From NCBI GenBank assembly GCA_035569495.1, contig DATMMX010000028.1, positions 1-64,000 of the forward strand: a DNA stretch of 64,000 nt, read 5' to 3'. Made by a program: the position numbers and the translations under genes. Each line of letters starts with the position of its first letter. Position 1 is the stretch's first letter. Shown one piece after another: positions 16,581-24,476 of the stretch. This DNA comes from DASRDZ01 sp035569495. Lineage in GTDB: Bacteria > Chloroflexota > Dormibacteria > Aeolococcales > Aeolococcaceae. Under the pieces are notes generated by a model. The model was not told the origin of the DNA. It saw nothing but the letters and a program-made list of their open reading frames with translations, and made no database searches.

Positions 16581-17482
16581 GCCGGCGTCCCCGTCGCGGT
16601 GTCGCCGCCACCCTGCGCCGGGATCAGCGTCTTGTTGACCTCGACGCGGAGCTGGTCCCAGATCGCGTTCTGCAGCCGGGCGAACTCGGGCTCGGCGCGG
16701 AGTGCGCCGGAGCGCGGCCGCGCGAAGGGAATGCGGTACTCGCCGAGCACCTTGCCAGGGCGCGCCGTCATCACCACCACGCGATCGCCGAGCAGGATCG
16801 CCTCGTCGAGGCTGTGGGTGACGAAGATCACGGTGCGCCGGTCGGCCTGCCAGAGCTGCAGCAGCTCCTCCTGCATCACGTTGCGCAGCTGAGCGTCCAG
16901 CGATGCGAAGGGCTCGTCCATGAGCAGGATCTCGGGCTCCACGGCCAGTGCGCGCGCGATGGAGACGCGCTGCCGCATGCCACCCGAGAGCGTCGCGGGA
17001 TACGCCGACGCGAAGGCGCCCAGGCCCATGCGCTCGATCCAGTGATCGGCGACGCGGCGTGCCTCGGCCTTCGACGTCCCCCGCAGGGTGAGGCCGAACT
17101 CGACGTTGGAGCGCACGCTCTTCCAGGGAAAGATGCTGTGGTCCTGGAAGACCATGGCCACCGCGCTGGCCGTGCCCGGGCGCGGGTGGATGAGGATCTC
17201 CCCGGCGGTGGGGTTGATCAGCCCGGCGACGACGCGCAGCAGCGTCGACTTGCCGCAGCCGGATGGACCGACGATGCACACGAATTCGCCTTCGTGGATG
17301 TCGAGCGACAGCGGTCCGAGCGCGTCGACGCCCTTGCCCTGGCGTCCGAACGTTCGCTCCACGGCGACGGCGGACACCTTGACGTCGGGCGTGCGCGCGG
17401 GCTGCACCGGCGCGTCGCTGCGCGGCTCGCTGTCGCTCTCGTCGGAGCGCACGGTCGCCGAGGTCGGCACCCCGACCGCCAT
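16577..17482 (-). CDS. ABC transporter ATP-binding protein (SsuB/TauB type)
   Basis: A 301-residue ATPase with Walker A GPSGCGKST, Q-loop FQDHSIFPW, signature LSGGMRQRVSIARAL, Walker B LLMDEPFASLD and H-loop VTHSLDEA. All are intact, so it should energise import. A disordered leader of about 35 residues precedes the domain. I use ATG at 17482. A TTG at 17518 is in frame but abuts a GGAGG with no spacing, so the exact start is uncertain. It is the first gene of the importer-GntR operon, driven by the minus-strand promoter at 17578-17606. Confidence 0.9.
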   Translation of the reverse strand: MAVGVPTSATVRSDESDSEPRSDAPVQPARTPDVKVSAVAVERTFGRQGKGVDALGPLSLDIHEGEFVCIVGPSGCGKSTLLRVVAGLINPTAGEILIHPRPGTASAVAMVFQDHSIFPWKSVRSNVEFGLTLRGTSKAEARRVADHWIERMGLGAFASAYPATLSGGMRQRVSIARALAVEPEILLMDEPFASLDAQLRNVMQEELLQLWQADRRTVIFVTHSLDEAILLGDRVVVMTARPGKVLGEYRIPFARPRSGALRAEPEFARLQNAIWDQLRVEVNKTLIPAQGGGDTATGTPA

Positions 17483-17577
17483 CACCGACGCTGCCCGCGG
17501 TGCTGCACCGTCACACAACCTCCAACCAGTCGCCCGCCGGGAACAATCATTCTAAGGTTTATAGGATTTGAGGGCGC

Positions 17578-17606
17578 ATGATGGCATGCACCAAGGGCAG
17601 TGTCAA
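17578..17606 (-). promoter_or_regulatory. sigma-70-type promoter for the ABC importer operon
   Basis: On the minus strand TTGACA (17606-17601) is followed after exactly 17 bases by CATCAT (17583-17578). The -35 is a perfect consensus and the -10 matches 4 of 6 positions. Transcription would start near 17571, giving a leader of about 90 nt before the ATPase ATG at 17482 (about 50 nt if the TTG at 17518 is used). Confidence 0.6.
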
Positions 17607-17634
17607 CCGCCTCGCTGAGCGTGCCGGCCCGGGC

Positions 17635-17663
17635 TTGACACCGCCCTCCGGGCCAGCTAGCCT
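17635..17663 (+). promoter_or_regulatory. sigma-70-type promoter for the amidohydrolase operon
   Basis: TTGACA (17635-17640), 17 bases, then TAGCCT (17658-17663): a perfect -35 and a TANNNT -10 at ideal spacing. The predicted start is near 17670, so the upstream ATG at 17578 is excluded and the ATG at 17704 is supported. The two divergent -35 boxes are 28 bp apart, so a single regulator could control both. Confidence 0.65.
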
Positions 17664-17671
17664 CGCATCCT

Positions 17672-17684
17672 TCGAATGTTTCGA
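17672..17684. promoter_or_regulatory. inverted repeat at the transcription start, candidate operator
   Basis: TCGAATGTTTCGA is a near-perfect palindrome (TCGAA/TTCGA arms) placed directly over the predicted start of the amidohydrolase transcript. Binding there by the GntR-family protein would repress transcription. The assignment to this regulator is inference. Confidence 0.35.
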
Positions 17685-17703
17685 CAAAATTGAGGGATCA
17701 GGC

Positions 17704-18855
17704 ATGACCACGGCCGCCGCTGAGCCACACACCGGCCCCGCCGCCGGTACCCGTCGCTACCGGCTCATCTCGGTCGACGGGCACCTCAACGAGCCCGGCG
17801 ACCTGTGGACGTCGCGCGTTCCCAAGCGATTCGTCGACGCCGTTCCGCGCATCGAGTCCTTCGAGAAGGGCGACGCCTGGGTTCTGCCCGGCATCGCCAG
17901 CCCCGTGACCTTCGGCTGGGGCGCGTGCGCCGGCAAGAAGCCCGAGGACCTCGGCAACTGGTGCCGCTTCGAGGACATCAACCCGGGCAGCTACGATCCC
18001 AAGGCGCGCGTGCTGGAGATGGACGAGGACCGCGTCGACGCCGAGGTCATCTACCCCTCGGGCCAGTGCGCGCGATACGTCGCGGCGGCGCAGGATCCCG
18101 AGCTGCACCTGGCCATGGTGCGCGCCTACAACGACTTCCTCGCGGAGTTCTGCGCGTACGCGCCCGACCGGCTCGGCGGCGCCTTTCGCCTGCCCAACCG
18201 CGGCGTGGCCCAGGCGGTCGCCGAGGTGGAGCGGGTCAAGGACCTGCCCGGATGCGTGGCCTTCCACCTCATGTGCTATCCGCACGGCGACCTCGACATC
18301 GCGCCCGAGGACGATGCGCTGTGGGCGGCGATCCAGGCCACCGGCAAGCCGCTGACCATCCACGTCTCGCTGTCGTCGGCGATGACCTCCGGGCATCACG
18401 CGGTCACCGTGCTCCCCGGCACCGTGCACTTCTACGACGCGCCCGGCCGCATGCTGCAGTTCATCTTCTCCGGCGTGCTCGACCGCTTCCCCGACCTGCG
18501 CGTGGTGTTCACCGAGGTCGATTGCGGCTGGATCCCCTACTTCGAGGAGCAGGCGGACGACAACTTCCTGCGCCACTCCAAGGCCGACCTGCGCGACAAC
18601 ACGCTGACCCGGCTGCCCAGCGAGTACATGCACGAGTTCTTCCCGGTGGCCTTCATCAACGACTCCTTCGCCATCAAGAACATCGACCGCATCGGCGCCG
18701 ATCGCATGCTGTGGTCGAACGACTACCCGCACATCACCTCGGACTGGCCGTACTCGTGGAAGTCGATCAAGCTGGCGCTCGACGGCGTCCCGTTCGCCGA
18801 CCAGCGCGCCATCCTGGCCGGCAACGCGTTGCGCCTCTTCAAGTTCGGCGCCTAG
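17704..18855 (+). CDS. amidohydrolase family protein (Amidohydro_2, ACMSD-like)
   Basis: A 383-residue metal-dependent TIM-barrel protein of the Amidohydro_2 family, which includes aminocarboxymuconate-semialdehyde, gamma-resorcylate and 5-carboxyvanillate decarboxylases. SVDGHLNEP carries the N-terminal DxH-type metal ligand. VFTEVDCGWIPYFEEQ and LWSNDYPHITSDWP are family hallmarks, the latter with the catalytic Asp. It may decarboxylate or hydrolyse an aromatic or unsaturated acid. ATG at 17704 is supported by GAGGGA upstream and by the promoter at 17635-17663. It is the first gene of a three-gene unit with the DapA-like and SnoaL-like genes. Confidence 0.88.
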   Translation: MTTAAAEPHTGPAAGTRRYRLISVDGHLNEPGDLWTSRVPKRFVDAVPRIESFEKGDAWVLPGIASPVTFGWGACAGKKPEDLGNWCRFEDINPGSYDPKARVLEMDEDRVDAEVIYPSGQCARYVAAAQDPELHLAMVRAYNDFLAEFCAYAPDRLGGAFRLPNRGVAQAVAEVERVKDLPGCVAFHLMCYPHGDLDIAPEDDALWAAIQATGKPLTIHVSLSSAMTSGHHAVTVLPGTVHFYDAPGRMLQFIFSGVLDRFPDLRVVFTEVDCGWIPYFEEQADDNFLRHSKADLRDNTLTRLPSEYMHEFFPVAFINDSFAIKNIDRIGADRMLWSNDYPHITSDWPYSWKSIKLALDGVPFADQRAILAGNALRLFKFGA

Positions 18856-18867
18856 GCGAGACGCGTC

Positions 18868-19797
18868 TTGCCGCGCAGCGCACTCAGCACCTTCGTCATC
18901 AGCTACACCGTCTTCGACGAGGGCGGTGATCTCGACGAGCAGGGCCAGCGCGCGCACTTCGAGCGCCTGGCCGAGGCGGGCATCGGCGTGTACGCGGTCG
19001 GCGGCGGCAGCGGTGAGGCGTACAGCCTGACTCCCGACGAGCAGGCGCGCGTGCTGGCGATCGCGGCCGACGTGCTGCGCGATCGCGTCCCGGTGCGAGC
19101 GATGGGCGCGCCGCCGCGGCGCGCGGGCGAGATGATCGCCTTCGCGGACCGCGTCGCCGCCGCCGGTCTCGACGGCATGCAGCTCTATCCGCCCGACCTC
19201 GGCATGGGCCACCGTCCGCGCGACCGCGAGCTGCGCGCGTACTACGACGACGTGCTGCCGGCGATCCGCGTGCCGGTGATCCTGTCGACGCACATGTCGC
19301 TGGGATACCTGCTCCCGGTGCCGCTCATCGCGGACCTCGCGGAGCGATACCCACACGTCGCCGGCGTCAACGTCACGACACCGGACCTCGCCTACCTCGG
19401 CGACGTGGTGGCCGCCGTCGGCGACCGGCTGGAGGTGCACGTCGGCATCGCCTCCCAGGCGTTGACCGCGATCGCCCTTGGTGCCTCGGGATTTCTCAGC
19501 TCTGAGGGCAACCTCGCACCGCGCCTGTGCCAGGGCATCATCGACGGCTGCGTGGCCGGTGACTACGCCGGCGCCAATGACGCGCTGGGCCGCGTGGTCA
19601 GGCTCGGCGTCGCCAGCCAGCGGTTCGGCAACGTGCAGGCGATGAAGGCGTGTCTGCGCCTGCTCGAATTGCCGGGCGGCGTGCCCCGGCGGCCGCGACT
19701 GCCGCTCGAGGATGCCGATTCCCTGGCGCAGCTTCGCGCGCTGCTCGACGAGCTCGACATCGCGCGCATCGAGGGCCTGAAGGTGCCCGCCGCATGA
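18868..19797 (+). CDS. DapA/DHDPS-fold protein lacking the Schiff-base lysine
   Basis: A 309-residue TIM-barrel protein of the dihydrodipicolinate synthase/N-acetylneuraminate lyase superfamily. The substrate-carboxylate loop is kept (AVGGGSGEAYSLTPDE, near residues 43-58). The lysine that forms the Schiff base (K161 in E. coli DapA, in GIKEATGD) aligns with Asn168 in AGVNVTTPD, and the proton-relay Tyr133 aligns with Ser140. Normal pyruvate-imine aldolase chemistry is therefore not expected. A TTG at 18868 is used, with AGGCGAG upstream. The stop overlaps the next start (ATGA), so it belongs with the flanking catabolic genes. Confidence 0.85.
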   Translation: MPRSALSTFVISYTVFDEGGDLDEQGQRAHFERLAEAGIGVYAVGGGSGEAYSLTPDEQARVLAIAADVLRDRVPVRAMGAPPRRAGEMIAFADRVAAAGLDGMQLYPPDLGMGHRPRDRELRAYYDDVLPAIRVPVILSTHMSLGYLLPVPLIADLAERYPHVAGVNVTTPDLAYLGDVVAAVGDRLEVHVGIASQALTAIALGASGFLSSEGNLAPRLCQGIIDGCVAGDYAGANDALGRVVRLGVASQRFGNVQAMKACLRLLELPGGVPRRPRLPLEDADSLAQLRALLDELDIARIEGLKVPAA

Positions 19798-20240
19798 CAC
19801 CCATCGAAGCCATCCAGAACATCATCAACGTCTACAACCGCGCCGTCGACGATCGCGAGTTCGAGCGCTTGCACGAGGTTTTCGACACGGAGTCGCGCTA
19901 CTGGCTGCACGGACGTCTGCTCACCGGCACCGAGGCCATCATCGCCGGCCTGGCCAAGAACTTCGAGGACGGCAGGCTGTCACGCCACTGGACCGCCAAC
20001 ACGTCGATCATGGATCTCGACGCCACCTCGGCGCGCGGCCTGTCCGACATGTTCTTCATGGAGCCGCGCGATGGCGTGTGGGCGATGACCATCGTGGGCC
20101 GCTACCACGACTCGTACCGGCACACCGGCGAGCGCTGGGTCATCGCCGAGCGCAACACCACCTACGTCGCCATCCCCAACGCCGTGTCCGACCTTGTCGC
20201 CAGGGACTGGCGGGAAGAGGAGCCGCAGCGGGCTAGGTGA
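19794..20240 (+). CDS. SnoaL/NTF2-like protein
   Basis: A 148-residue protein of the NTF2/SnoaL cone fold: IINVYNRAVDDREFERLHEVF, YWLHGRLLTGTEAI, HWTANTSIMDLDATSARG and GRYHDSYRHTGERWVIAERNTTY. Such proteins serve as cyclases, dehydratases, isomerases or ring-hydroxylating dioxygenase small subunits. The His in SRHWTANT and the Tyr/His cluster could line a pocket. The start overlaps the DapA-like stop by 4 nt, so it is translationally coupled. It lies third in the amidohydrolase operon and converges with a crotonase, overlapping it by 8 bp at the 3' ends. Confidence 0.85.
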   Translation: MTPIEAIQNIINVYNRAVDDREFERLHEVFDTESRYWLHGRLLTGTEAIIAGLAKNFEDGRLSRHWTANTSIMDLDATSARGLSDMFFMEPRDGVWAMTIVGRYHDSYRHTGERWVIAERNTTYVAIPNAVSDLVARDWREEEPQRAR

Positions 20241-20988
20241 GCTGGCGGGCGGCGGCGAACTCGGGCTCGGTGACGGTGATCGCCTCGTAGGCGGCGGTGA
20301 GGTCGGACGACAGCAGCGCGGCGAGGCGCAGGTGATTGTTGATGGCCAGCTTGGTGGACAGGTAGGCGACGCGCGGCTGCGCACCGAGACGCAGGGCCAG
20401 CGCCGCGGCCGCCGGCAGCACCTCGTCGTCGCCGACGACCTGCGACACCAGGCCGAGTGCGTACGCCTCGGAAGCGGTGAGCAGGCGCCCTTCCAGGAGG
20501 ATCTGCTTTGCCAGGCCTGGGCCGACCAGCGCCGGCCAGAGCGCGGTGCCGCCGTCACCCGCGGCGATGCCGATGCCGACGTGGCCGTCACCGAACTTGG
20601 CGCCGTGCGAGGCGACGACGGCGTCGCAGTACAGCGCGAGGTTGGCGGTGATCCCGCTGACCGTGCCGCTGACCGCCGCCACGATCGGCTTGCGGAAGGT
20701 GGCCAGCTCGGTGAAGATCTGCTGGATGGTCAGGAAGCGACCGGCCCGCTGCTCCAGCGTCGCCTCGGTGATGAGGCGCGAGAACTTGTTGGTGCTGGTG
20801 CGCGGCGGCTCGACGGCGACCACCACGGTGCGCACCTCGGGGTCGCGCCCCAGCGGGACGAAGACGTCGCGGATGTCGGTGAAGAAGGAGTGCTCGAAGT
20901 TCTCGACCTCGGCCGCCTTGAAGCTGACGTTGGCCAGGCCGCCCTCGATGCTGACACTCAGGTGGTCGAACTGTGCGTAGGAATCCAT
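20233..20988 (-). CDS. crotonase-fold protein lacking both catalytic glutamates
   Basis: A 251-residue crotonase-superfamily protein. The positions of the two catalytic Glu of enoyl-CoA hydratase, 20 residues apart, carry Asn116 (ITANLALYCD) and His136 (KFGDGHVGIG). Hydration of enoyl-CoA is therefore unlikely; the oxyanion-hole glycines remain, so decarboxylation, isomerisation or C-C cleavage of a CoA ester is possible. ATG at 20988 matches the family N-terminus. TTGACT (21024-21019), 17 bases, then CAACAT (21001-20996) places the transcription start on the start codon. It converges on the amidohydrolase operon. Confidence 0.8.
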   Translation of the reverse strand: MDSYAQFDHLSVSIEGGLANVSFKAAEVENFEHSFFTDIRDVFVPLGRDPEVRTVVVAVEPPRTSTNKFSRLITEATLEQRAGRFLTIQQIFTELATFRKPIVAAVSGTVSGITANLALYCDAVVASHGAKFGDGHVGIGIAAGDGGTALWPALVGPGLAKQILLEGRLLTASEAYALGLVSQVVGDDEVLPAAAALALRLGAQPRVAYLSTKLAINNHLRLAALLSSDLTAAYEAITVTEPEFAAARQLT

Positions 20989-20995
20989 CCTTATA

Positions 20996-21024
20996 ATGTT
21001 GATGAGGATTGCAGGGGAAGTCAA
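20996..21024 (-). promoter_or_regulatory. promoter of the convergent crotonase gene
   Basis: TTGACT, 17-base spacer, CAACAT on the minus strand. With the usual 7-base distance the transcript would begin at the ATG (20988), i.e. leaderless. The -10 is weak. Confidence 0.4.
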
Positions 21025-21081
21025 CGGCCTGGCGCGGCGTGGTAAGCAGACCAGGCTGACGCCTAGCATTCGAGGTCGACG

Positions 21082-21402
21082 ATGCCCAACCGGTTCACCG
21101 CCGTCCCCTCACGCCCCGTGCCGCCCCTGCCCGCCGCGGGGCGCGCCCTCCTCCCACTGGCGGACGGCTTCATGCTGGTGATGCTGTCGCGCCCGCAGAG
21201 CGGCTCGCTGCGCGACACCTGGGTCACGCCCGCGACGCTGTGGATGTGCGCCGCGCTGGCGGTCGTGGGCGCCGCCGCGGGGGCCCTGGCGCTCACCGCG
21301 GGCGGCACCACCCCCTGGCTGATCGCCGGCATCGTCGCCATCGCGCTGGCCGCCGGGGGCGCCGCGGTGGCGACCGTGGGCGCGATGCAGCGCCGCGCCT
21401 AA
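21082..21402 (+). CDS. small two-TM membrane protein
   Basis: A 106-residue protein with a Pro-rich N-terminus (SRPVPPLPAAGRALLPLADG) and two hydrophobic helices at about residues 50-70 and 78-100. I do not recognise it. TAGCAT at 21064-21069 lies 12 nt before the ATG. Its stop overlaps the 3' end of the convergent phosphatase gene by 4 nt. Confidence 0.5.
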   Translation: MPNRFTAVPSRPVPPLPAAGRALLPLADGFMLVMLSRPQSGSLRDTWVTPATLWMCAALAVVGAAAGALALTAGGTTPWLIAGIVAIALAAGGAAVATVGAMQRRA

Positions 21403-22106
21403 CGACCCCGCACGTGGGCGGCGACGAGGTGGAGCATGTCCTCGTCGCGGGCGAGGTGGGAGGCGTCGTTGACGCCCAGTAGCACGCGCTCGGCGCCGCT
21501 GACCAGCACCGACGACACCCCGGTGTGCCACGGCACGAACCACATGTCGCGCGTCTGCCCCGTCCACTCGCCGAGCACCGCGTTGATCACGCCGCCGTGG
21601 GCGACGCACGCCACGACCCCGCCCGGGTGGCGCGACACCACGCGCTCCATCGCCGGGATTACGCGCGTGCGCAACCCTGCTCCGGACTCGCCGCCGTCCG
21701 AACCCCACACGATCCCCGGCACCACGCGCACACCCGCCATGGCCGCCCGCGCGTAGTCGCCCTCGGACGGCTCCATGCGTGAATCGGCGGCGCGCTGCAC
21801 GTAGCGCGAAGCGCGCGACGCCTCGTTGATGCGCACCTCCTCGAGGTCCGCCTCGGTCTCGACCGTCAAGCCGTGCAACAGGGCGACGGCCTGAGCGGTG
21901 GCCTGTGCACGCCGCATCGGCGACGCGACAACGGCGGTGAGCGGCAGGTGCGCCAGGCGCTCGGCGAGGCGCAATGCCTGGCGGCGGCCGCGAGCGCTCA
22001 GCTCGGCGTCGCGCACCTGCATAGTGGCCTGCTCGGCGTGGCGGATGAGCAGCAGGAGCAGCGGGGGCGGCGGGGGTGCGGACGCGGAAGTCACGCGCGG
22101 CATCAT
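21399..22106 (-). CDS. histidine phosphatase family protein
   Basis: A 235-residue branch-1 histidine phosphatase (phosphoglycerate-mutase-like). The phospho-accepting motif is LIRHAEQ (the usual RHG is RHA), followed by LSARGRRQALRLAERL, VASPMRRAQATAQAVA, a LEEVRINE acidic segment, and the second His in VACVAHGGVINAVLG. The fold and catalytic His/Arg residues are complete. The substrate (phosphosugar, nucleotide or phosphoprotein) is not predictable. An N-terminal Pro/Leu run precedes the domain. It is divergent from the isoprenylcysteine-type methyltransferase. Confidence 0.9.
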   Translation of the reverse strand: MMPRVTSASAPPPPPLLLLLIRHAEQATMQVRDAELSARGRRQALRLAERLAHLPLTAVVASPMRRAQATAQAVALLHGLTVETEADLEEVRINEASRASRYVQRAADSRMEPSEGDYARAAMAGVRVVPGIVWGSDGGESGAGLRTRVIPAMERVVSRHPGGVVACVAHGGVINAVLGEWTGQTRDMWFVPWHTGVSSVLVSGAERVLLGVNDASHLARDEDMLHLVAAHVRGR

Positions 22107-22147
22107 CCCACCCGCGCGCGAAGTGACGGAAGCGTGGCGGACCGCGA

Positions 22148-22996
22148 ATGGTTGTCAACCCGAACGCACGAACCGGTGCGCAAGAACCCACACGGCACCG
22201 CCACCGCTCACCCTGTGCATCCCCACCGCTCGCACGGAGCACTCGATTGCAGATCGCCCCAACCCAGGCGCAGGCAGCCGCGCGCCCTGGGTCGAAGCAG
22301 GCAGGACGGAAGGCGTACTGGGCGGGCATCCGCTTCCTCCTGTTCGGACGCGCCGTCCCCGCCGCCCTGTTCGGCGCCATGACCTGGATTCAGTTCGTCA
22401 AGCTGACCGGCTCGCTGCGCAACCTGCCGCCGTCGCCGACGATGTCGCTGGTCACCTCGCACATCGTCTCGCCCGCGCTCTACACCGCGTTCTGCAGCAT
22501 CCCCGTGGTGCTCTACCTCACCCGCCCGCGGCCCAAGGCCCGGGACGCGCGCAGGGTCGCGTGGATGGCGGCCTTCGCAGGGACGACCGTGCAGCTCCTG
22601 GTGGGCACCCTGCTGGGCAGCGGACCGATGCTCTTCAACCCGCCGCGCGCGCTCAGCGAGATGGGTGTCGCCCTGGCGGTGATCGCCGTCACCGGCGCGG
22701 TGTGGTCACTGGGGACGCTGCGCCGCTCGCTGAGCGTCATCCCCGAGGCGCGCCGCCTGGTGACCAGGGGACCGTACCGGCTGGTGCGCCATCCCCTCTA
22801 CCTCTTCGAGATCCTCGCCGCGCTGGCCGTGCTGCTGGGCGAGCCGGGCGCCATCGCCACCGGGACCTTCGCCGTGCTGGTGGCCCTGCAGGTGACCAGG
22901 GCTCGCATGGAGGAGAACCTGCTCGCCGCGACCTTCCCCGAGTACAGCACCTTCCGGCGCAGCACCCGCTACCGCCTGATCCCGCGCGTCTGGTAG
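22148..22996 (+). CDS. isoprenylcysteine-methyltransferase-like membrane protein
   Basis: A protein of up to 282 residues with about six hydrophobic segments from residue 60 on. It ends in a PEMT/ICMT-type SAM-binding module: VTRGPYRLVRHPLYLFEILA and RARMEENLLAATFPEYSTFRR. These motifs (GPYxxxRHPxY, EE...FPxY) bind S-adenosylmethionine and a lipid substrate in this membrane methyltransferase family. In bacteria the substrate is usually unknown. The first 50 residues are low-complexity, so the true start may be further in than 22148. It is followed by an MFS gene on the same strand, 93 nt downstream. Confidence 0.75.
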   Translation: MVVNPNARTGAQEPTRHRHRSPCASPPLARSTRLQIAPTQAQAAARPGSKQAGRKAYWAGIRFLLFGRAVPAALFGAMTWIQFVKLTGSLRNLPPSPTMSLVTSHIVSPALYTAFCSIPVVLYLTRPRPKARDARRVAWMAAFAGTTVQLLVGTLLGSGPMLFNPPRALSEMGVALAVIAVTGAVWSLGTLRRSLSVIPEARRLVTRGPYRLVRHPLYLFEILAALAVLLGEPGAIATGTFAVLVALQVTRARMEENLLAATFPEYSTFRRSTRYRLIPRVW

Positions 22997-23089
22997 GCGC
23001 TTCGGCGCGCCGCGCCGGCTCCGAGGTAAGCTCGGGGACGTCCGCGTCCTCCCGTGCCGCTGCGCCCGCAGCGTCGACGCGCCACCGCC

Positions 23090-24346
23090 ATGAGCAGCAC
23101 CACTCAACTGTCGTATCGCGCCCTGCTCGCCGTGCCCGGCTTTGCCCGCCTGGTCGGCTCCGCGCTGCTGTCGCGCACCGCCAACCAGATGAACGCGCTG
23201 CTGCTGGTGCTCTTCGTCCTCGACCGCTGGCACTCGCCGCAGCTCTCCGGGATCGTGGTGCTGATGGCGATCATCCCGGGCCTGCTGGTCAGCCCCATCG
23301 CCGGCGCCATCCTCGACCGCGGCGCGCGCATCCCGCTGATCGCGCTCGACTTCGTCACCGGCGCGGCGGCGCTGACCGCCGTGGTGGTGCTGGCAAAGAT
23401 CGGCGTGCTGCAGCCGTGGATGCTGATCCTGATCGTCGCCGTCGCCTCACTGACCATGCCGCTGAGCAACTCGGGCACGCGCTCGCTGTTCCCGCTGATC
23501 GTGCCGCGCAACCTGTGGGATCGCGCCAACGCGCTGGACAGCGGCGCCTTCGTGGTCGCCACCGTGGTCGGCCCGGGGCTCGCCGGGGTGATCGTCGCGC
23601 TCGCGGGTGCCACCGCCGCGCTGATCGTCCCCGCGGCGACCTGGGGCGCCGCGGCGCTGCTGCTGGCCGGCATGCACATCCCCGTTCCGGAGAACGCCTC
23701 GCGCGGCACCGTGCTCGCCGACGCCTGGAGCGGCCTGCTCTACGTGCTGCGCAACCGCGGCCTGCGCGCCCTGGCGGTGACCCTGTCCGTCTACAACATG
23801 GGCCAGGGCTGCATCACCGTGGCCCTGCCGGTGCTCGTCCTCACCCGGATGCACGGCGGCTCCGCCCAGGTCGGCGCGCTGTTCGCGGTGATGGGCGGCG
23901 CGGGCATCGTCGCCGGGCTGCTCAGCGGCCGGATCGATTCGGAAGGACGCGAACGGGAGCTGATGATCGCCGGCTGCCTGGGATCGGTGGTGGCGCTGCT
24001 GATCCTGGCCCTGTCCAGCTCCATGCTGATGGCGGCGGCCGGCATGGCCGTGTTCGGTCTGTCCAACGGGCCGCTCGACATCGGCCTCTTCTCGCTGCGC
24101 CAGCGGGTCACCCACCCTGCCTGGTTCGGCCGCGCCTTCGCGGTGTCGATGAGCCTCAACTTCATCGGCTTCCCGGCGGGATCGGCGATCTCAGGACCGG
24201 TGGTGGCCCACTCGATCACCCTCGCCTTCGCCATCGGCGGCGCCCTGGTGGCGCTGTCCACGCTGGGCCCGCTGCTGATGCTGGAACGGCGCCGGGACCG
24301 CGCCGATCGCCGTGACGATCGCGACGGTGCTGCCACCGCCTGTTAA
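23090..24346 (+). CDS. MFS transporter (EntS/MFS_3-like)
   Basis: A 418-residue major facilitator with about 12 TM helices. The first conserved loop reads PIAGAILDRGARIPLIALD and the second half begins after a basic loop near residue 200 (GLLYVLRNRGLRALAVTLS). The pattern resembles the MFS_3 drug/siderophore exporters. ATG at 23090 begins MSSTTQLSYRALLAVPGFARL, typical of this group; upstream codons lack homology. The substrate is unknown. A C-terminal Arg/Asp-rich tail of about 20 residues is cytosolic. Confidence 0.85.
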   Translation: MSSTTQLSYRALLAVPGFARLVGSALLSRTANQMNALLLVLFVLDRWHSPQLSGIVVLMAIIPGLLVSPIAGAILDRGARIPLIALDFVTGAAALTAVVVLAKIGVLQPWMLILIVAVASLTMPLSNSGTRSLFPLIVPRNLWDRANALDSGAFVVATVVGPGLAGVIVALAGATAALIVPAATWGAAALLLAGMHIPVPENASRGTVLADAWSGLLYVLRNRGLRALAVTLSVYNMGQGCITVALPVLVLTRMHGGSAQVGALFAVMGGAGIVAGLLSGRIDSEGRERELMIAGCLGSVVALLILALSSSMLMAAAGMAVFGLSNGPLDIGLFSLRQRVTHPAWFGRAFAVSMSLNFIGFPAGSAISGPVVAHSITLAFAIGGALVALSTLGPLLMLERRRDRADRRDDRDGAATAC

Positions 24347-24476
24347 GGCCAGACAAGACCGGATCACGAAACGGCGGCCTCCGGCCACCGCCCCCGGCAG
24401 CGCTCGTACCGTCGGCACCAGCCCCTTTCCCCTGGCGGCGCGGCTGGGTTCCCTGTCCCGGCCGCGCCCCACCCCC

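Noticed and set aside
17578..17703. ATG at 17578 as the amidohydrolase start
   Set aside because: It precedes the TTGACA/TAGCCT promoter, and the extra residues lack homology. ATG at 17704 has a ribosome binding site.
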